A stretch of 64,000 bases of DNA from an uncultured Polaribacter sp. (GTDB lineage: Bacteria; Bacteroidota; Bacteroidia; Flavobacteriales; Flavobacteriaceae), in contig NZ_CANMFI010000001.1 in NCBI RefSeq assembly GCF_947497125.1, positions 310,001 through 374,000 of the forward strand, in the 5' to 3' direction. The position numbers were made by a program, and so were the translations under genes. A model generated the notes under the pieces. That model did not search any database. It was not told the DNA's origin and saw only the letters and a program-made list of their open reading frames with translations. Shown one piece after another: positions 29,927 to 40,401 of this stretch; within the stretch, counting starts at the first letter, position 1; every line of letters begins with the position of its first letter.

Positions 29927-32146
29927 TTGAATTACACAGCAACAATAGAAGAAGAAAACAAGGAAATAGCAAATCGATACAAAGATTTACTGAAAGGCAC
30001 CTATGAGATTTTATCAAAGGAAGATAAAGAACTGATAAGAAAAGCCTTCGATATTGCTGTAGATGCACATGCAGATCAACGAAGAAAAACAGGAGAACCA
30101 TATATATATCATCCTATTGCTGTTGCCAAAATAGTAGCATATGAAATAGGTTTAGATGCAGTCTCTATTGCATCTGCACTTTTACATGATGTTGTAGAAG
30201 ATACCTCCTACACCATTGAAGATATGGAGCGTTTATTTGGTGAAACGATTGCTAAAATTGTCAATGGTTTAACCAAAATTTCAAGACTAAATAAAGAACA
30301 AGACGCATCTATACAAGCCGAAAATTTTAGAAAAATGCTTTTGACATTAAATGATGATGTTCGAGTTATCTTGATAAAAATTGCAGATCGGCTTCATAAC
30401 ATGCAGACCATGGATGCCATGCCTGCATATAAACAAGTTAAAATAGCCTCTGAAACCCTTTATATTTATGCTCCTTTAGCACATAGACTTGGGTTGTATA
30501 ATATTAAAACATCTTTAGAGGATTTAGGTTTAAAATATACAGAACCAGAAGCATATTACGGAATTTTAAGTAAAATTAAAGAAAGTAAAGAAGATCAAAA
30601 TAAATACCTAGCTAGTTTCGAAGAAACTTTAAAAGCAGGCTTAGATAAAGAAAATTTTGATTACGAAATAAAAGGACGATTTAAATCTATTTATTCTATT
30701 AGAAGAAAGATGATTCGTCAGAATGTAACTTTTGATGAAGTATATGACAAATATGCCATTCGAATTATTTACAATACAAAATCGAATGATGATAAATTTG
30801 ATGCTTGGAAAATTTATACCATTGTAACCGATTACTTTAAACCCAATCCCTCTCGATTAAGAGATTGGATTTCTCAACCAAAATCTACAGGGTATGAAGC
30901 CCTACATATAACAGTTGTAGGACCTGGCTCTGAATGGGTTGAAGTTCAGATTCGTTCTAATAGAATGAATGAAATAGCAGAAAAAGGGTATGCAGCTCAT
31001 TTTAAATACAAACAAGTTGCCAGTAATGAAAATGGTCTAGAAGATTGGCTAAATAAGCTTAAAGAAACCTTAGAAACTCAATCTTTAAATGCTGTAGATT
31101 TTGTAGAGAATTTTAAATTAAACCTATATTCTAAAGAAATTTATGTTTTTACACCTAAAGGGGATTTAAAATCTTTACCTAAAAATGCAACAGCATTAGA
31201 TTTTGCTTTTTCGATACATACAGATGTTGGTTTAAAATGTAGAGGAGCTAAAGTAAACGGAAAGTTAATGCCTTTAAGTCATCAACTTAAGAGTGGTGAT
31301 CAGATAGAAGTAATTACTACAACCAATAATAAACCTAACTCTAGATGGTTAGATTTTGTAATAACCGCAAGAGCTAAAGCAAAAATTAGAACCGCATTAA
31401 AAGAAGAAGAAAAAGCTATTTCTATTGAAGGAAAAGCAATTTTATTAAGAAAATTGCGTCATCTAAAAATTACTTTTAATGAAAAAGTAACCAATGAATT
31501 GGTTAATTACTTTAAGTTAAAAACAAGTTTCGATCTATTTTTTAGAATTGGTAATGGCGCAATAGACAACACACATTTAAAGGCATTTGTATCGCAACGA
31601 AATAGTAAGTTGATAAATTTCTTTAAAACAAAATTAAGAAAAAATACGGCTGTTAAAGAAGTAATTGACACCGAAGAAGTAAATTTTAAGTATGACGATT
31701 TAGTTTTTGGTAGAGAAGAAGAAAAATTAGACTATAAATTTTCTAAGTGCTGTAATGCAATACCAGGAGATAAAGTTTTTGGTTTTTTAACTATAAATGA
31801 CGGAATTAAGGTTCATAAAACGAATTGTCCGAATGCAATTTCTTTACAATCTAATTATGCTTACAGAATCATGCAAGCAAAATGGATAGACTCTACAAAA
31901 CAGGATTTTAAAGTTATCATACATATTTCTGGAGTTGATAACCAAGGTATGGCAAATGACGTTACAAAAACAATTTCTAACAATATGGGAGTTTTTATTC
32001 ACAGTATTAACATTGCAGGTAACGAAGGTGTTTTTGATGGAAAAATATCTATAAGTGTTAAAAACAGTACTCAGTTAGACAAATTGATTAAAAGCCTTTC
32101 TAAGATAGAAGGAATGAAAAAAGTAGAACGTGTTAATACTTTGTAA
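29927..32146 (+). CDS. spoT: bifunctional (p)ppGpp synthetase/hydrolase (RelA/SpoT)
   Basis: HD motif ALLHDVVEDT, synthetase region RLRDWISQPKSTGYEALHITV, TGS domain (IYVFTPKGDLKSLPKNATALDFAFSIH), ACT domain; TTG start. Confidence 0.96.
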   Translation: MNYTATIEEENKEIANRYKDLLKGTYEILSKEDKELIRKAFDIAVDAHADQRRKTGEPYIYHPIAVAKIVAYEIGLDAVSIASALLHDVVEDTSYTIEDMERLFGETIAKIVNGLTKISRLNKEQDASIQAENFRKMLLTLNDDVRVILIKIADRLHNMQTMDAMPAYKQVKIASETLYIYAPLAHRLGLYNIKTSLEDLGLKYTEPEAYYGILSKIKESKEDQNKYLASFEETLKAGLDKENFDYEIKGRFKSIYSIRRKMIRQNVTFDEVYDKYAIRIIYNTKSNDDKFDAWKIYTIVTDYFKPNPSRLRDWISQPKSTGYEALHITVVGPGSEWVEVQIRSNRMNEIAEKGYAAHFKYKQVASNENGLEDWLNKLKETLETQSLNAVDFVENFKLNLYSKEIYVFTPKGDLKSLPKNATALDFAFSIHTDVGLKCRGAKVNGKLMPLSHQLKSGDQIEVITTTNNKPNSRWLDFVITARAKAKIRTALKEEEKAISIEGKAILLRKLRHLKITFNEKVTNELVNYFKLKTSFDLFFRIGNGAIDNTHLKAFVSQRNSKLINFFKTKLRKNTAVKEVIDTEEVNFKYDDLVFGREEEKLDYKFSKCCNAIPGDKVFGFLTINDGIKVHKTNCPNAISLQSNYAYRIMQAKWIDSTKQDFKVIIHISGVDNQGMANDVTKTISNNMGVFIHSINIAGNEGVFDGKISISVKNSTQLDKLIKSLSKIEGMKKVERVNTL

Positions 32147-32187
32147 ATATCATTTGATAAAAGTATTTTTTAATTCAGAAATAACTG

Positions 32188-32195
32188 TAAATTTG
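32188..32195 (+). promoter_or_regulatory. -7 box (TAAATTTG) for the Fur-family gene
   Basis: TAnnTTTG match 23 nt before the start codon. Confidence 0.45.
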
Positions 32196-32218
32196 TTTTT
32201 TTGTAAAATCATTTATAA

Positions 32219-32698
32219 ATGAGTAATTCTCTTGAAAATCAAGAAATAGTAAAAAAAGTTTTCACTAGCTATTTAGAAGAAAAAAAGCATAGAAAAACAC
32301 CCGAACGTTACGCTATACTTCAAGAAATTTATGTAGCCGATGAACATTTTGATATCGAATCTCTTTATATCAAAATGAAAAATAAAAACTACCGCGTTAG
32401 TAGGGCTACACTCTACAATACAATTGACTTACTTTTAGATTGTGGATTGGTTAGAAAACACCAATTTGATGGACAATCGATGGCTCGATATGAAAAAAGT
32501 TATTTTGATAAAAATCACGATCATGTAATATTTACAGATTCTGGAGATGTAAAAGAGTTTTGCGACCCTAGAATTCAAATTATCAAAAAAACAATTGAAG
32601 AAATTTTTGATATCGACATACATAGCCATTCGCTATATTTTTACGGAACAAAAAAAAACACAACAGAAAATAACAACACAACAGAAAATAACAACTAA
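32219..32698 (+). CDS. Fur-family transcriptional regulator
   Basis: [59 protein letters not shown]. Confidence 0.92.
   Translation: MSNSLENQEIVKKVFTSYLEEKKHRKTPERYAILQEIYVADEHFDIESLYIKMKNKNYRVSRATLYNTIDLLLDCGLVRKHQFDGQSMARYEKSYFDKNHDHVIFTDSGDVKEFCDPRIQIIKKTIEEIFDIDIHSHSLYFYGTKKNTTENNNTTENNN
32657..32692 (+). repeat. 2 x 18-bp perfect tandem duplication at the 3' end of the Fur-family gene
   Basis: aacacaacagaaaataac repeated twice exactly, followed by aactaatg. Confidence 0.9.
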
Positions 32699-33969
32699 TG
32701 GCTGTAGATTTATTATTAGGATTACAATGGGGAGATGAAGGAAAAGGAAAAATTGTAGACGTACTTACAAAAAATTATGACATCATTGCACGTTTTCAGG
32801 GCGGGCCAAATGCAGGTCATACTTTAATTTTTGATGGTCGTAAACATGTTTTACATACAATACCTTCCGGAATTTTTCATAAAACAGCTTTAAATGTTGT
32901 TGGTAACGGTGTTGTAATAGACCCTGTTATCTTTAAAAAAGAATTAGAAAACTTAGACAAACATAAAATTGATTATACTTCTAAATTACTAATTTCTAGA
33001 AAAGCACATTTAATTTTACCAACACACCGTTTGTTAGATGCCGCTTCTGAAACCTCTAAAGGTAAAGCAAAAATTGGCTCTACATTAAAAGGAATTGGTC
33101 CAACGTACATGGATAAAACCGGAAGAAATGGAATGCGTGTTGGAGATTTAGAATTAGAGAATTGGAAAGATAAGTATGATGCTTTAACTGCAAAGCACAT
33201 TAAAATGCTTGAATTTTTTGATGTACAAGTTGAATATGATTTAAAAGAGTTAGAAGCAGAATTTTGTAGAGGAATTGATAAATTAAGAACGCTTAAGTTT
33301 ATTGATAGTGAAGAATTTTTGAATCAAGCTATAAAAGATAAAAAAACAATTTTAGCAGAAGGTGCTCAAGGTTCTTTATTAGACATCGATTTTGGTACTT
33401 ATCCATTTGTTACATCATCTAACACTACTGCGGCAGGTGCTTGTACAGGTTTGGGTGTTGCACCAAATAGAATTGGCGAAGTTTTTGGTATTTTTAAAGC
33501 CTATACAACTCGTGTTGGTTCTGGCCCCTTCCCTACTGAGCTGTTTGATAAAGATGGTGAAGACATGGCAAGAATTGGTCATGAATTTGGAGCTACAACA
33601 GGAAGACCAAGAAGATGTGGTTGGCTAGATTTAGTTGCCCTAAAATATGCCGTAGATGTAAATGGGGTTACACAGTTAATGATGATGAAAGGTGATGTTT
33701 TATCAGGCTTTGATACTTTAAAAGTTTGTACTACTTACAACTATAAAGGAGAAGAAATCAGTCATCTTCCTTATAATATAGAACCAGAAAATGTAACAGT
33801 TAATTATACTGAATTTAAAGGTTGGGATGAAGATTTAACAAAAATGACATCAGCAGAACAACTGCCTAAAAACTTATTAGATTACGTTGCTTTTATTGAA
33901 AAGGAAACAGGTGTACCTGTATCAATTGTTTCTGTAGGACCAGACAGAAAACAAACAATAATTAGATAA
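32698..33969 (+). CDS. purA: adenylosuccinate synthase
   Basis: [33 protein letters not shown]; overlaps the fur stop by 1 nt. Confidence 0.98.
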   Translation: MAVDLLLGLQWGDEGKGKIVDVLTKNYDIIARFQGGPNAGHTLIFDGRKHVLHTIPSGIFHKTALNVVGNGVVIDPVIFKKELENLDKHKIDYTSKLLISRKAHLILPTHRLLDAASETSKGKAKIGSTLKGIGPTYMDKTGRNGMRVGDLELENWKDKYDALTAKHIKMLEFFDVQVEYDLKELEAEFCRGIDKLRTLKFIDSEEFLNQAIKDKKTILAEGAQGSLLDIDFGTYPFVTSSNTTAAGACTGLGVAPNRIGEVFGIFKAYTTRVGSGPFPTELFDKDGEDMARIGHEFGATTGRPRRCGWLDLVALKYAVDVNGVTQLMMMKGDVLSGFDTLKVCTTYNYKGEEISHLPYNIEPENVTVNYTEFKGWDEDLTKMTSAEQLPKNLLDYVAFIEKETGVPVSIVSVGPDRKQTIIR

Positions 33970-33990
33970 ATACTACTTACAACAAATAAT

Positions 33991-34022
33991 AAACGCCTTT
34001 TAAGAATTTTAAAAGGCGTTTT
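33991..34022 (+). terminator. rho-independent terminator after purA
   Basis: aaacgccttttaa-gaatt-ttaaaaggcgttt hairpin plus T-tract. Confidence 0.85.
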
Positions 34023-34041
34023 TTATATAACTATTTTAAAA

Positions 34042-34794
34042 TTATTTATTTGCCGTTGGTTTGTTTGAAAATAAAGACATTACTACATACAAGGTAATAA
34101 TTAATGGTATAGAAACATATTTTAAAAAAAATACTAGTAAAAACGAAGCTAAAATAAATATGTATTTAACAAGGTTATTTTTTAAAGTATAGTCTTTAAA
34201 TTTTAGAGAAAATAAAGGGATTTCAGCGTTCATCAAATAAGTCAATAAAAAGGTTATACCAATTAAAAAATAATTATTTGAAATTAAATTTTGAACCATT
34301 ATAATTGTGGTATGCTCTTGAATTAGAGGTAAAGAAATTACAAATAAACTCATCGCTGGTGTTGGTAAGCCAATAAAAGAGTCTGTCTGTCTTGTGTCTA
34401 TATTAAATTTTGCCAGTCTATAACAAGCACCTAAAGTTAATAGTAAACCAATAATTTGAATAGAACTACTATTAAAAGTAAACCAGTCGTTTGTTACTGT
34501 ATTCTCTGCAAAAGAGCCAGAATTGCTGTTGTTTGCTATTAAATAAAACATAATAATTCCTGGTACTACCCCACTAGTTACCATGTCTGCCAAAGAATCT
34601 AATTGTTTACCTAGCTCACCAGAAACATTTAAAAGTCTTGCTGCAAAACCATCAAAAAAATCTAACAAAATACCAATAAGCACAAATAATCCTGCAGCAA
34701 CAAAGTTGTTTTGAACCGCAAATATTGTAGCAATTGTACCGCATAAAAGATTTCCTAATGTAATTAAATTCGGAATGTGTTTTTTTAGTGTCAT
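34042..34794 (-). CDS. pssA: CDP-diacylglycerol--serine O-phosphatidyltransferase
   Basis: LKKHIPNLITLGNLLCG, DFFDGFAARLLNVSGELGKQLDSLADMVTSGVVPG (CDP-alcohol phosphatidyltransferase motif); likely start at 34794. Confidence 0.94.
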   Translation of the reverse strand: MTLKKHIPNLITLGNLLCGTIATIFAVQNNFVAAGLFVLIGILLDFFDGFAARLLNVSGELGKQLDSLADMVTSGVVPGIIMFYLIANNSNSGSFAENTVTNDWFTFNSSSIQIIGLLLTLGACYRLAKFNIDTRQTDSFIGLPTPAMSLFVISLPLIQEHTTIIMVQNLISNNYFLIGITFLLTYLMNAEIPLFSLKFKDYTLKNNLVKYIFILASFLLVFFLKYVSIPLIITLYVVMSLFSNKPTANK

Positions 34795-34907
34795 ATCTAT
34801 TAATTGAACAGCGAAAATAAGAAATCCTATTTTGCTAGTTTTCAATAAACTGTTTTTTTTATCAATTAAAAAAAAAATCGTTACTTAGAGCACATCAAAC
34901 ACATACA

Positions 34908-35882
34908 ATGCCCATATTAAAAACAAGCTTCTCGCCTACTTTGCCCTTTAAAAATGGTTATTTTAACACAATATATAGGCCATTATTTATGAAAGATAAA
35001 GCCGTTTATAGTAGAAAAAGAATCACTACCTGGGATGGAGATTTTATAGATTTAGATTTCTCTATAGTTGGCTCTAAAACCCTTGTTTTATTAATACATG
35101 GTTTAGAAGGCAGTTCTAACTCTAGGTACATGGCCTCTACAAGCAACCATTTAAATAAAATTGGTTTTGATACGGTTTGTTTTAATTTAAGAGGGTGTTC
35201 TGGCGAAGATAATTTATTACTATCTACTTACCACAGTGGTAAAACTGATGATGTAGATTTTATTGTTAAAAATTTAATTGAAAATTATACTTATAAGAAT
35301 ATTATTATAGTTGGTTTTAGCTTGGGCGGAAATTTGACTTTAAAATACATTGGAGAACAAGGAAATAAAATTTCACCTATAGTAAAAGGTGCTATTGCTA
35401 TTTCTGTTCCGATAGATATTACTTCTGCTGAAAAAGAAATGGATAAATTTAAAAACAAATTTTATATAGAAATGTTTTTTAAAACCATGAAAAACAAACT
35501 AATTGAAAAAGCTGCAAAATTCCCTACTTATAATTTAGACAAAGAAAAGTTATCAAAAGCTACTAAATTTAAACATCTAGAATATTTATATACTGTTCCT
35601 GTATTTGGTTTTAAAAACCCCGAAGATTATTGGCAACAAGCAAGTGCAAAGCCTTATTTAAATACTATTGCAAGACCAACACTATTAATTAATTCTAAAG
35701 ACGATACTTTTTTATCAAAAGAATGTTTTCCATATCAAGAAGCAAAAAATTCTAATTATTTCTTTTTTGAAGCAACTAAATATGGTGGGCATGTCGGTTT
35801 TATGTCTTCGTTTGTTACCGAAGAAAATAATTGGTTAGAAAAGCGAATAGAAAGGTTTATTATAGAAAACATTTTAATATGA
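34908..35882 (+). CDS. alpha/beta hydrolase, YheT family
   Basis: LVLLIHGLEGSSNSRYMASTSNHLNKIGFDTVCFNLRGCSGE, GFSLGGNLTLKYIGE. Confidence 0.92.
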   Translation: MPILKTSFSPTLPFKNGYFNTIYRPLFMKDKAVYSRKRITTWDGDFIDLDFSIVGSKTLVLLIHGLEGSSNSRYMASTSNHLNKIGFDTVCFNLRGCSGEDNLLLSTYHSGKTDDVDFIVKNLIENYTYKNIIIVGFSLGGNLTLKYIGEQGNKISPIVKGAIAISVPIDITSAEKEMDKFKNKFYIEMFFKTMKNKLIEKAAKFPTYNLDKEKLSKATKFKHLEYLYTVPVFGFKNPEDYWQQASAKPYLNTIARPTLLINSKDDTFLSKECFPYQEAKNSNYFFFEATKYGGHVGFMSSFVTEENNWLEKRIERFIIENILI

Positions 35883-35955
35883 TTTGTTGTCACAATAATT
35901 TTAAAAAACAAGTGTTAATTAAAGAAGGATTTTAGATATTTGTTCTGATAATTAA

Positions 35956-37032
35956 TTGATTTTGAAACATAAAAAATTTTTTTTCTTATTGTTACTTCCT
36001 ACTCTTTTAAATGCACAAGCATTTAGAGGGTATTCGAACGAGTTTTTGTCAATTGGTGTAGATGCTGCTGGTTTAGGAATGAGTAAAAGTGTGGTAGCAA
36101 CCACAAATGATGTAAATTCAACTTACTGGAATCCTGCGGGTTTGGTAGGTATCGAAGACTATCAAGGTTCTTTAATGCATACTTCTTATTTTGCAGGTAT
36201 TGCTAGCTATAATCATGCTGCTTTTGCAATGCCAATAGACAAACAAAGTGCTGTTGGAGTTTCTATTATTCGTTTTGGGGTTGATGATATATTAAATACA
36301 ACAACATTAATTGATAATGATGGAAATATCAATTTTGATAGAATTAGCCTTTTTTCTTCTGTAGATTATGCTTTTAATATTGCTTATGCTAGAAACTTAA
36401 TTTTAAAAGATATTAAGTTTGGTGTCAATACAAAGATCATTAGAAGAATTATAGGCGATTTTGCGTCTTCTTGGGGTTTTGGTTTTGATGTTGGAATTCA
36501 GTTTGAACGTAATTCTTGGAAGTTTGGTGTAATGGCAAGAGATATAACAACTACATTTAATAGTTGGTCTATTAATGAAAATGCTTTTAATACGATTAAA
36601 GATGCTATTCCGGGCGAAAATCAAGAATTACCAGAAACAACAGAACTTACCAAACCTAAAGTACAATTAGGTATTGCCAAATCATGGAATATTGGACGTT
36701 CATTTAATCTTTTATCTGAAGTAAATGCTAATATTCGTTTCACAAAAACTAATGATTTATTTTCATCAGAAGCGTTTAGTATAGATCCTGCAATCGGATT
36801 TCAAATTGACTATGAGTCTCTTGTTTATCTAAGAACAGGCGTTGGTAACTTTCAATATATTACCGATTTTAATGACACAAAATCACTATCATTACAGCCA
36901 AATTTTGGTGTAGGTTTTAATTATAACGGAATTAAAATTGATTATGCTTTAACTAATATAGGAAGTATTGGAAATGCTTTATATTCTAATATTTTCTCTG
37001 TTACAGTAGATTTTAGTTACTTTAGGCAATAA
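35956..37032 (+). CDS. PorV/PorQ-type outer-membrane beta-barrel protein (type IX secretion-related family)
   Basis: Signal peptide, GYSNEFLSIGVDAAGLGMSKSVVATTNDVNSTYWNPAGL motif. Confidence 0.85.
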   Translation: MILKHKKFFFLLLLPTLLNAQAFRGYSNEFLSIGVDAAGLGMSKSVVATTNDVNSTYWNPAGLVGIEDYQGSLMHTSYFAGIASYNHAAFAMPIDKQSAVGVSIIRFGVDDILNTTTLIDNDGNINFDRISLFSSVDYAFNIAYARNLILKDIKFGVNTKIIRRIIGDFASSWGFGFDVGIQFERNSWKFGVMARDITTTFNSWSINENAFNTIKDAIPGENQELPETTELTKPKVQLGIAKSWNIGRSFNLLSEVNANIRFTKTNDLFSSEAFSIDPAIGFQIDYESLVYLRTGVGNFQYITDFNDTKSLSLQPNFGVGFNYNGIKIDYALTNIGSIGNALYSNIFSVTVDFSYFRQ

Positions 37033-37035
37033 TTT

Positions 37036-38217
37036 ATGAATATCAGATCTTTACTATTAATCCTTTGTTTTTTTACTTTTAACTCTATAACAGCACAAGC
37101 TAAGCTTTCTGTTTATTCAGAAATTAGTATCTTAACTGTAGGTCCCGGAGAAGATTTACACGTCGCCTTTGGTCATTCTGCAATTAGAGTTAAAGACCCT
37201 GTATTGAATCTAGATTTAGTTTACAATTATGGTGTTTTTGACTTTGATGCCCCAAACTTTTTAATAAATTTTGCTAATGGAAATATGATTTATAGTCTTG
37301 CTCGCTATGATTTTAAATATTTTTTAGCAAGCTATAAAAACGAAAAACGTTGGGTTAAACAACAAACGTTAAACTTAAATCAACAAGAAAAACAAGCATA
37401 TTTCTTATTTTTAGAAAACAACGCACTCCCAAAAAATAAAAATTATCAGTACGACCCGTATTTTAATAACTGTGCCACCAAACTAAGAGATATTACAACC
37501 TCTATTTTAAAAGAAAAAGTTGTCTTTTTTGATAATAATAAAGCAACAAATACTAGTTTTAGAAAGTTAACAAACAACGAGTTATTATCTAATTCTTGGA
37601 GTTCTTTTGGATTAAATTTAATTGCAGGTACAAAATTAGATAGAAAAACAACCTTAGACGAGCAGTTGTTTTTACCAGATTATGTTTATAAATCGTTTAA
37701 GGAAGCTAAATTATTTCGAAAAAACCAACCAGAAGAATTGGTTAAAAAAGAAACAATCTTATTGAATTTTGAAGAAAAGAAAGCGGAAATAATTTTATTT
37801 AATCCACTATTTTGTTTTACTCTTTTCCTCCTTTTTACAATTTACATTACTTATCAAAATTTAAAAAAGAAGAAAAGATCTACATGGTTCGATTTCATTT
37901 TGTTCTTTATACCTGGTTTAATAGGAAGTATTTTATTGTATTTATGGCTATTTTCTAGCCATTCTACTGCACCTAATAATTTTAATGTTTTTTGGGCTTT
38001 TCCAATAAACCTTATTGTTGCTTTTTTGATGTTAAAAAAAGAAGTTTCTAGATGGATTAAAATGTATGTACTTTTTTTAATAGTTTTTCTGTTCGTTCTT
38101 ATGTTAATTTGGATACAAGAAATACAAGTGTTTCCGTTTGTAATTATACCTTTATTAATATCATTATTAATTAGATATACTTACTTAAAAGGAAATCTAT
38201 TGACCTTTTTTAAGTAA
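37036..38217 (+). CDS. DUF4105 domain-containing membrane protein
   Basis: LSILTVGPGEDLHVAFGHSAIRVKDPVLNLDLVYNYGVFDFDAPNF plus C-terminal TM helices. Confidence 0.88.
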   Translation: MNIRSLLLILCFFTFNSITAQAKLSVYSEISILTVGPGEDLHVAFGHSAIRVKDPVLNLDLVYNYGVFDFDAPNFLINFANGNMIYSLARYDFKYFLASYKNEKRWVKQQTLNLNQQEKQAYFLFLENNALPKNKNYQYDPYFNNCATKLRDITTSILKEKVVFFDNNKATNTSFRKLTNNELLSNSWSSFGLNLIAGTKLDRKTTLDEQLFLPDYVYKSFKEAKLFRKNQPEELVKKETILLNFEEKKAEIILFNPLFCFTLFLLFTIYITYQNLKKKKRSTWFDFILFFIPGLIGSILLYLWLFSSHSTAPNNFNVFWAFPINLIVAFLMLKKEVSRWIKMYVLFLIVFLFVLMLIWIQEIQVFPFVIIPLLISLLIRYTYLKGNLLTFFK

Positions 38218-39579
38218 AACTGTTGTAAATGTTTTAATTAGAATTTTAAAATCTAAGAAAGTTGTTCTTTCCTTAATATAATATAAATCATAGCGTAATT
38301 TTATTTCTTGTTCTTCTACCGAATTTGCATACGGATAATTAACTTGTGCCCAACCTGTTAATCCGGGTCTTATTATGTTTCTAATAGTGTAAAAAGGGAT
38401 TTCTTTTGCCAGTTCTTTTACAAATTCTGGTCTTTCTGGTCTTGGGCCAATAATACTCATATCGCCTTTAATAATATTAAAAAATTGTGGTAATTCATCA
38501 ATTCTTGTATCTCGTAAAAACTTACCAAAATAGGTAATTCGAACATCATTTTTACTTGCCCAAATAGCAGTGCCATTTTCGGCATTTGGCACCATAGTTC
38601 TAAATTTATATATAGTAAATAATTCACCACTCATTCCCATTCTTTTTTGAGTATAAAATAACGGTCCTTTGTTAAAAAATAGATTGCATATAAATACAAT
38701 TGGAGTTACTAATAGCATTACACTTAAGCCAAATAAAGAAGACACTAAATCTAAGGTTCTTAAAATAAAAAGATAAAACCGATTGCTATTATTTTGATTT
38801 AAGCTTATAAACTTATAAAAATTTTCATTTAAATATTCTTTGGGTACTCTTTGGTATATTTCTTCATAAAAATTTTCAAAACTTTTAATTTCAATTCCCT
38901 TCTCAAAAAAGAATAATAAATCTTTATCTATGCTATTTACAATGCTTAAGGGAAAACCACCTGTACAAACTACTATTTCGTAATTATTATGATTGTTAGC
39001 CAAAGTAGAAAGTTTTACTTCTTCAATAGAACTAAATCCCTTAACGTCATTAATTTCTTTATCTGATAAATAGGCTTTTAAATTGTGAATATTGTTTTTG
39101 TTAATCGCTTTAAGAATTGCACTAATTTTATCGGACTTACCTACAAAAATTATATTTTTAAACTTTTCAGGTGAAAAAAACATCCATAAGTAGAGAAAAC
39201 GCCATAAAAATACTGGAATGCTAAGAATTAGAAAAAAGTAAATAATTTGTAATCTATTAGAAGGAAGATCAGGTGTTAAAAATGGGGTAATTACATAAGT
39301 AATTGTTGTAAAGTAAGAAGTTAAAATGATACTTCTAAAAATATCATATCTATTATTTAGTATTTTAGGGTTGTATAATTGAAATACTTCTCCGATGATT
39401 AGGTAATAAATAGTTAATAAAACAGCCCAATAAAAAATATATTGTTTATTAAAATTAAAGTATGTAAAATCTAAATAAGTAAATGAAATATTTAATCCTA
39501 AAAGAATTAATGTGATATCAACAACCCTTAAAAGTGATATTCTTTCGTAAATATTATATTTTTTCTTATTAATATTCAA
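38197..39579 (-). CDS. undecaprenyl-phosphate sugar transferase (polyprenyl glycosylphosphotransferase, WcaJ/WbaP type)
   Basis: N-terminal TMs, FYTQKRMGMSGELFTIYKFRTMVPNAE, DELPQFFNIIKGDMSIIGPRPERPEFV. Confidence 0.95.
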   Translation of the reverse strand: MNINKKKYNIYERISLLRVVDITLILLGLNISFTYLDFTYFNFNKQYIFYWAVLLTIYYLIIGEVFQLYNPKILNNRYDIFRSIILTSYFTTITYVITPFLTPDLPSNRLQIIYFFLILSIPVFLWRFLYLWMFFSPEKFKNIIFVGKSDKISAILKAINKNNIHNLKAYLSDKEINDVKGFSSIEEVKLSTLANNHNNYEIVVCTGGFPLSIVNSIDKDLLFFFEKGIEIKSFENFYEEIYQRVPKEYLNENFYKFISLNQNNSNRFYLFILRTLDLVSSLFGLSVMLLVTPIVFICNLFFNKGPLFYTQKRMGMSGELFTIYKFRTMVPNAENGTAIWASKNDVRITYFGKFLRDTRIDELPQFFNIIKGDMSIIGPRPERPEFVKELAKEIPFYTIRNIIRPGLTGWAQVNYPYANSVEEQEIKLRYDLYYIKERTTFLDFKILIKTFTTVLLKKGQ

Positions 39580-39654
39580 AGTACATTATTGTGTGTATTT
39601 TTATAAACAGCCATAAAGATAATTATTATAATATTGAATATTCTAAAATGGTTA

Positions 39655-40401
39655 CTAAAAAAATAATTTATTAATTACATTACATAAAGTATAGTAACTA
39701 GCTCTAAAGAATGAAAATTTTTCAACTTCATAAAATAATTTAAAATTCCATTTAATCATTTCTATTTTATTATTAGAAATTGAGTTATTAGTTTTGCGAT
39801 AAGAAGCATAAATACCTCTCATTCCAGATGCATGACTATACTTTTTTAAAATAAATAACCATAAACCATAATCTTGTCTTTTTCTTATATTTGGCATATA
39901 TATTTTACCTATAATATCTTTGTTATACATAGCTGTCAGACATCCTATCTTATTAGAGTACAACATTTTTTTATAAGTCATCTTTGAATCACAATATATC
40001 GGTTTTTCAATTTCTATACTATTTGCATTCATAATTTTGTAGGAAGTATATGATAGTGGTAATTTATTATCTAGCATAAATTTTAACTGATGTTCTAGCT
40101 TAGATGGTATCCATAGATCATCACTGTCTAAAAAAGCAATAAAATTACCTTTAGAAAGTTCAATAGCCTTATTTCTAGCTATTGCAGTACCTGAGTTGTT
40201 TTTTAATTGATGAACTTTAATACGTAAATCTTTTTTTGCGTAAGAATTAATTATTTGTAAACTATTATCAGTTGACAAATCATCTACTATAATTAATTCC
40301 CAATTTTTAAATGTTTGATTAACAACACTCTCAATAGTTTCAGCTATAAAATTTTCTGAATTAAAACATGGTGTAATTATAGATACTAAATTGTTTGACA
40401 T
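39655..40401 (-). CDS. glycosyltransferase family 2
   Basis: SIITPCFNSENFIAETIESVVNQTFKNWELIIVDDLSTDNSL, FLDSDD. Confidence 0.95.
   Translation of the reverse strand: MSNNLVSIITPCFNSENFIAETIESVVNQTFKNWELIIVDDLSTDNSLQIINSYAKKDLRIKVHQLKNNSGTAIARNKAIELSKGNFIAFLDSDDLWIPSKLEHQLKFMLDNKLPLSYTSYKIMNANSIEIEKPIYCDSKMTYKKMLYSNKIGCLTAMYNKDIIGKIYMPNIRKRQDYGLWLFILKKYSHASGMRGIYASYRKTNNSISNNKIEMIKWNFKLFYEVEKFSFFRASYYTLCNVINKLFF

Noticed and set aside
34797-34845. N-terminal extension of the pssA ORF (MKTSKIGFLIFAVQLID)
   Set aside because: Homology-like sequence starts at MTLKKHIPNLITLGN (34794); the extension is probably untranslated
37036-38217. Tail overlap of convergent DUF4105 and sugar-transferase genes (21 nt) as a regulatory antisense arrangement
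   Set aside because: Short convergent overlaps are common and need no special explanation
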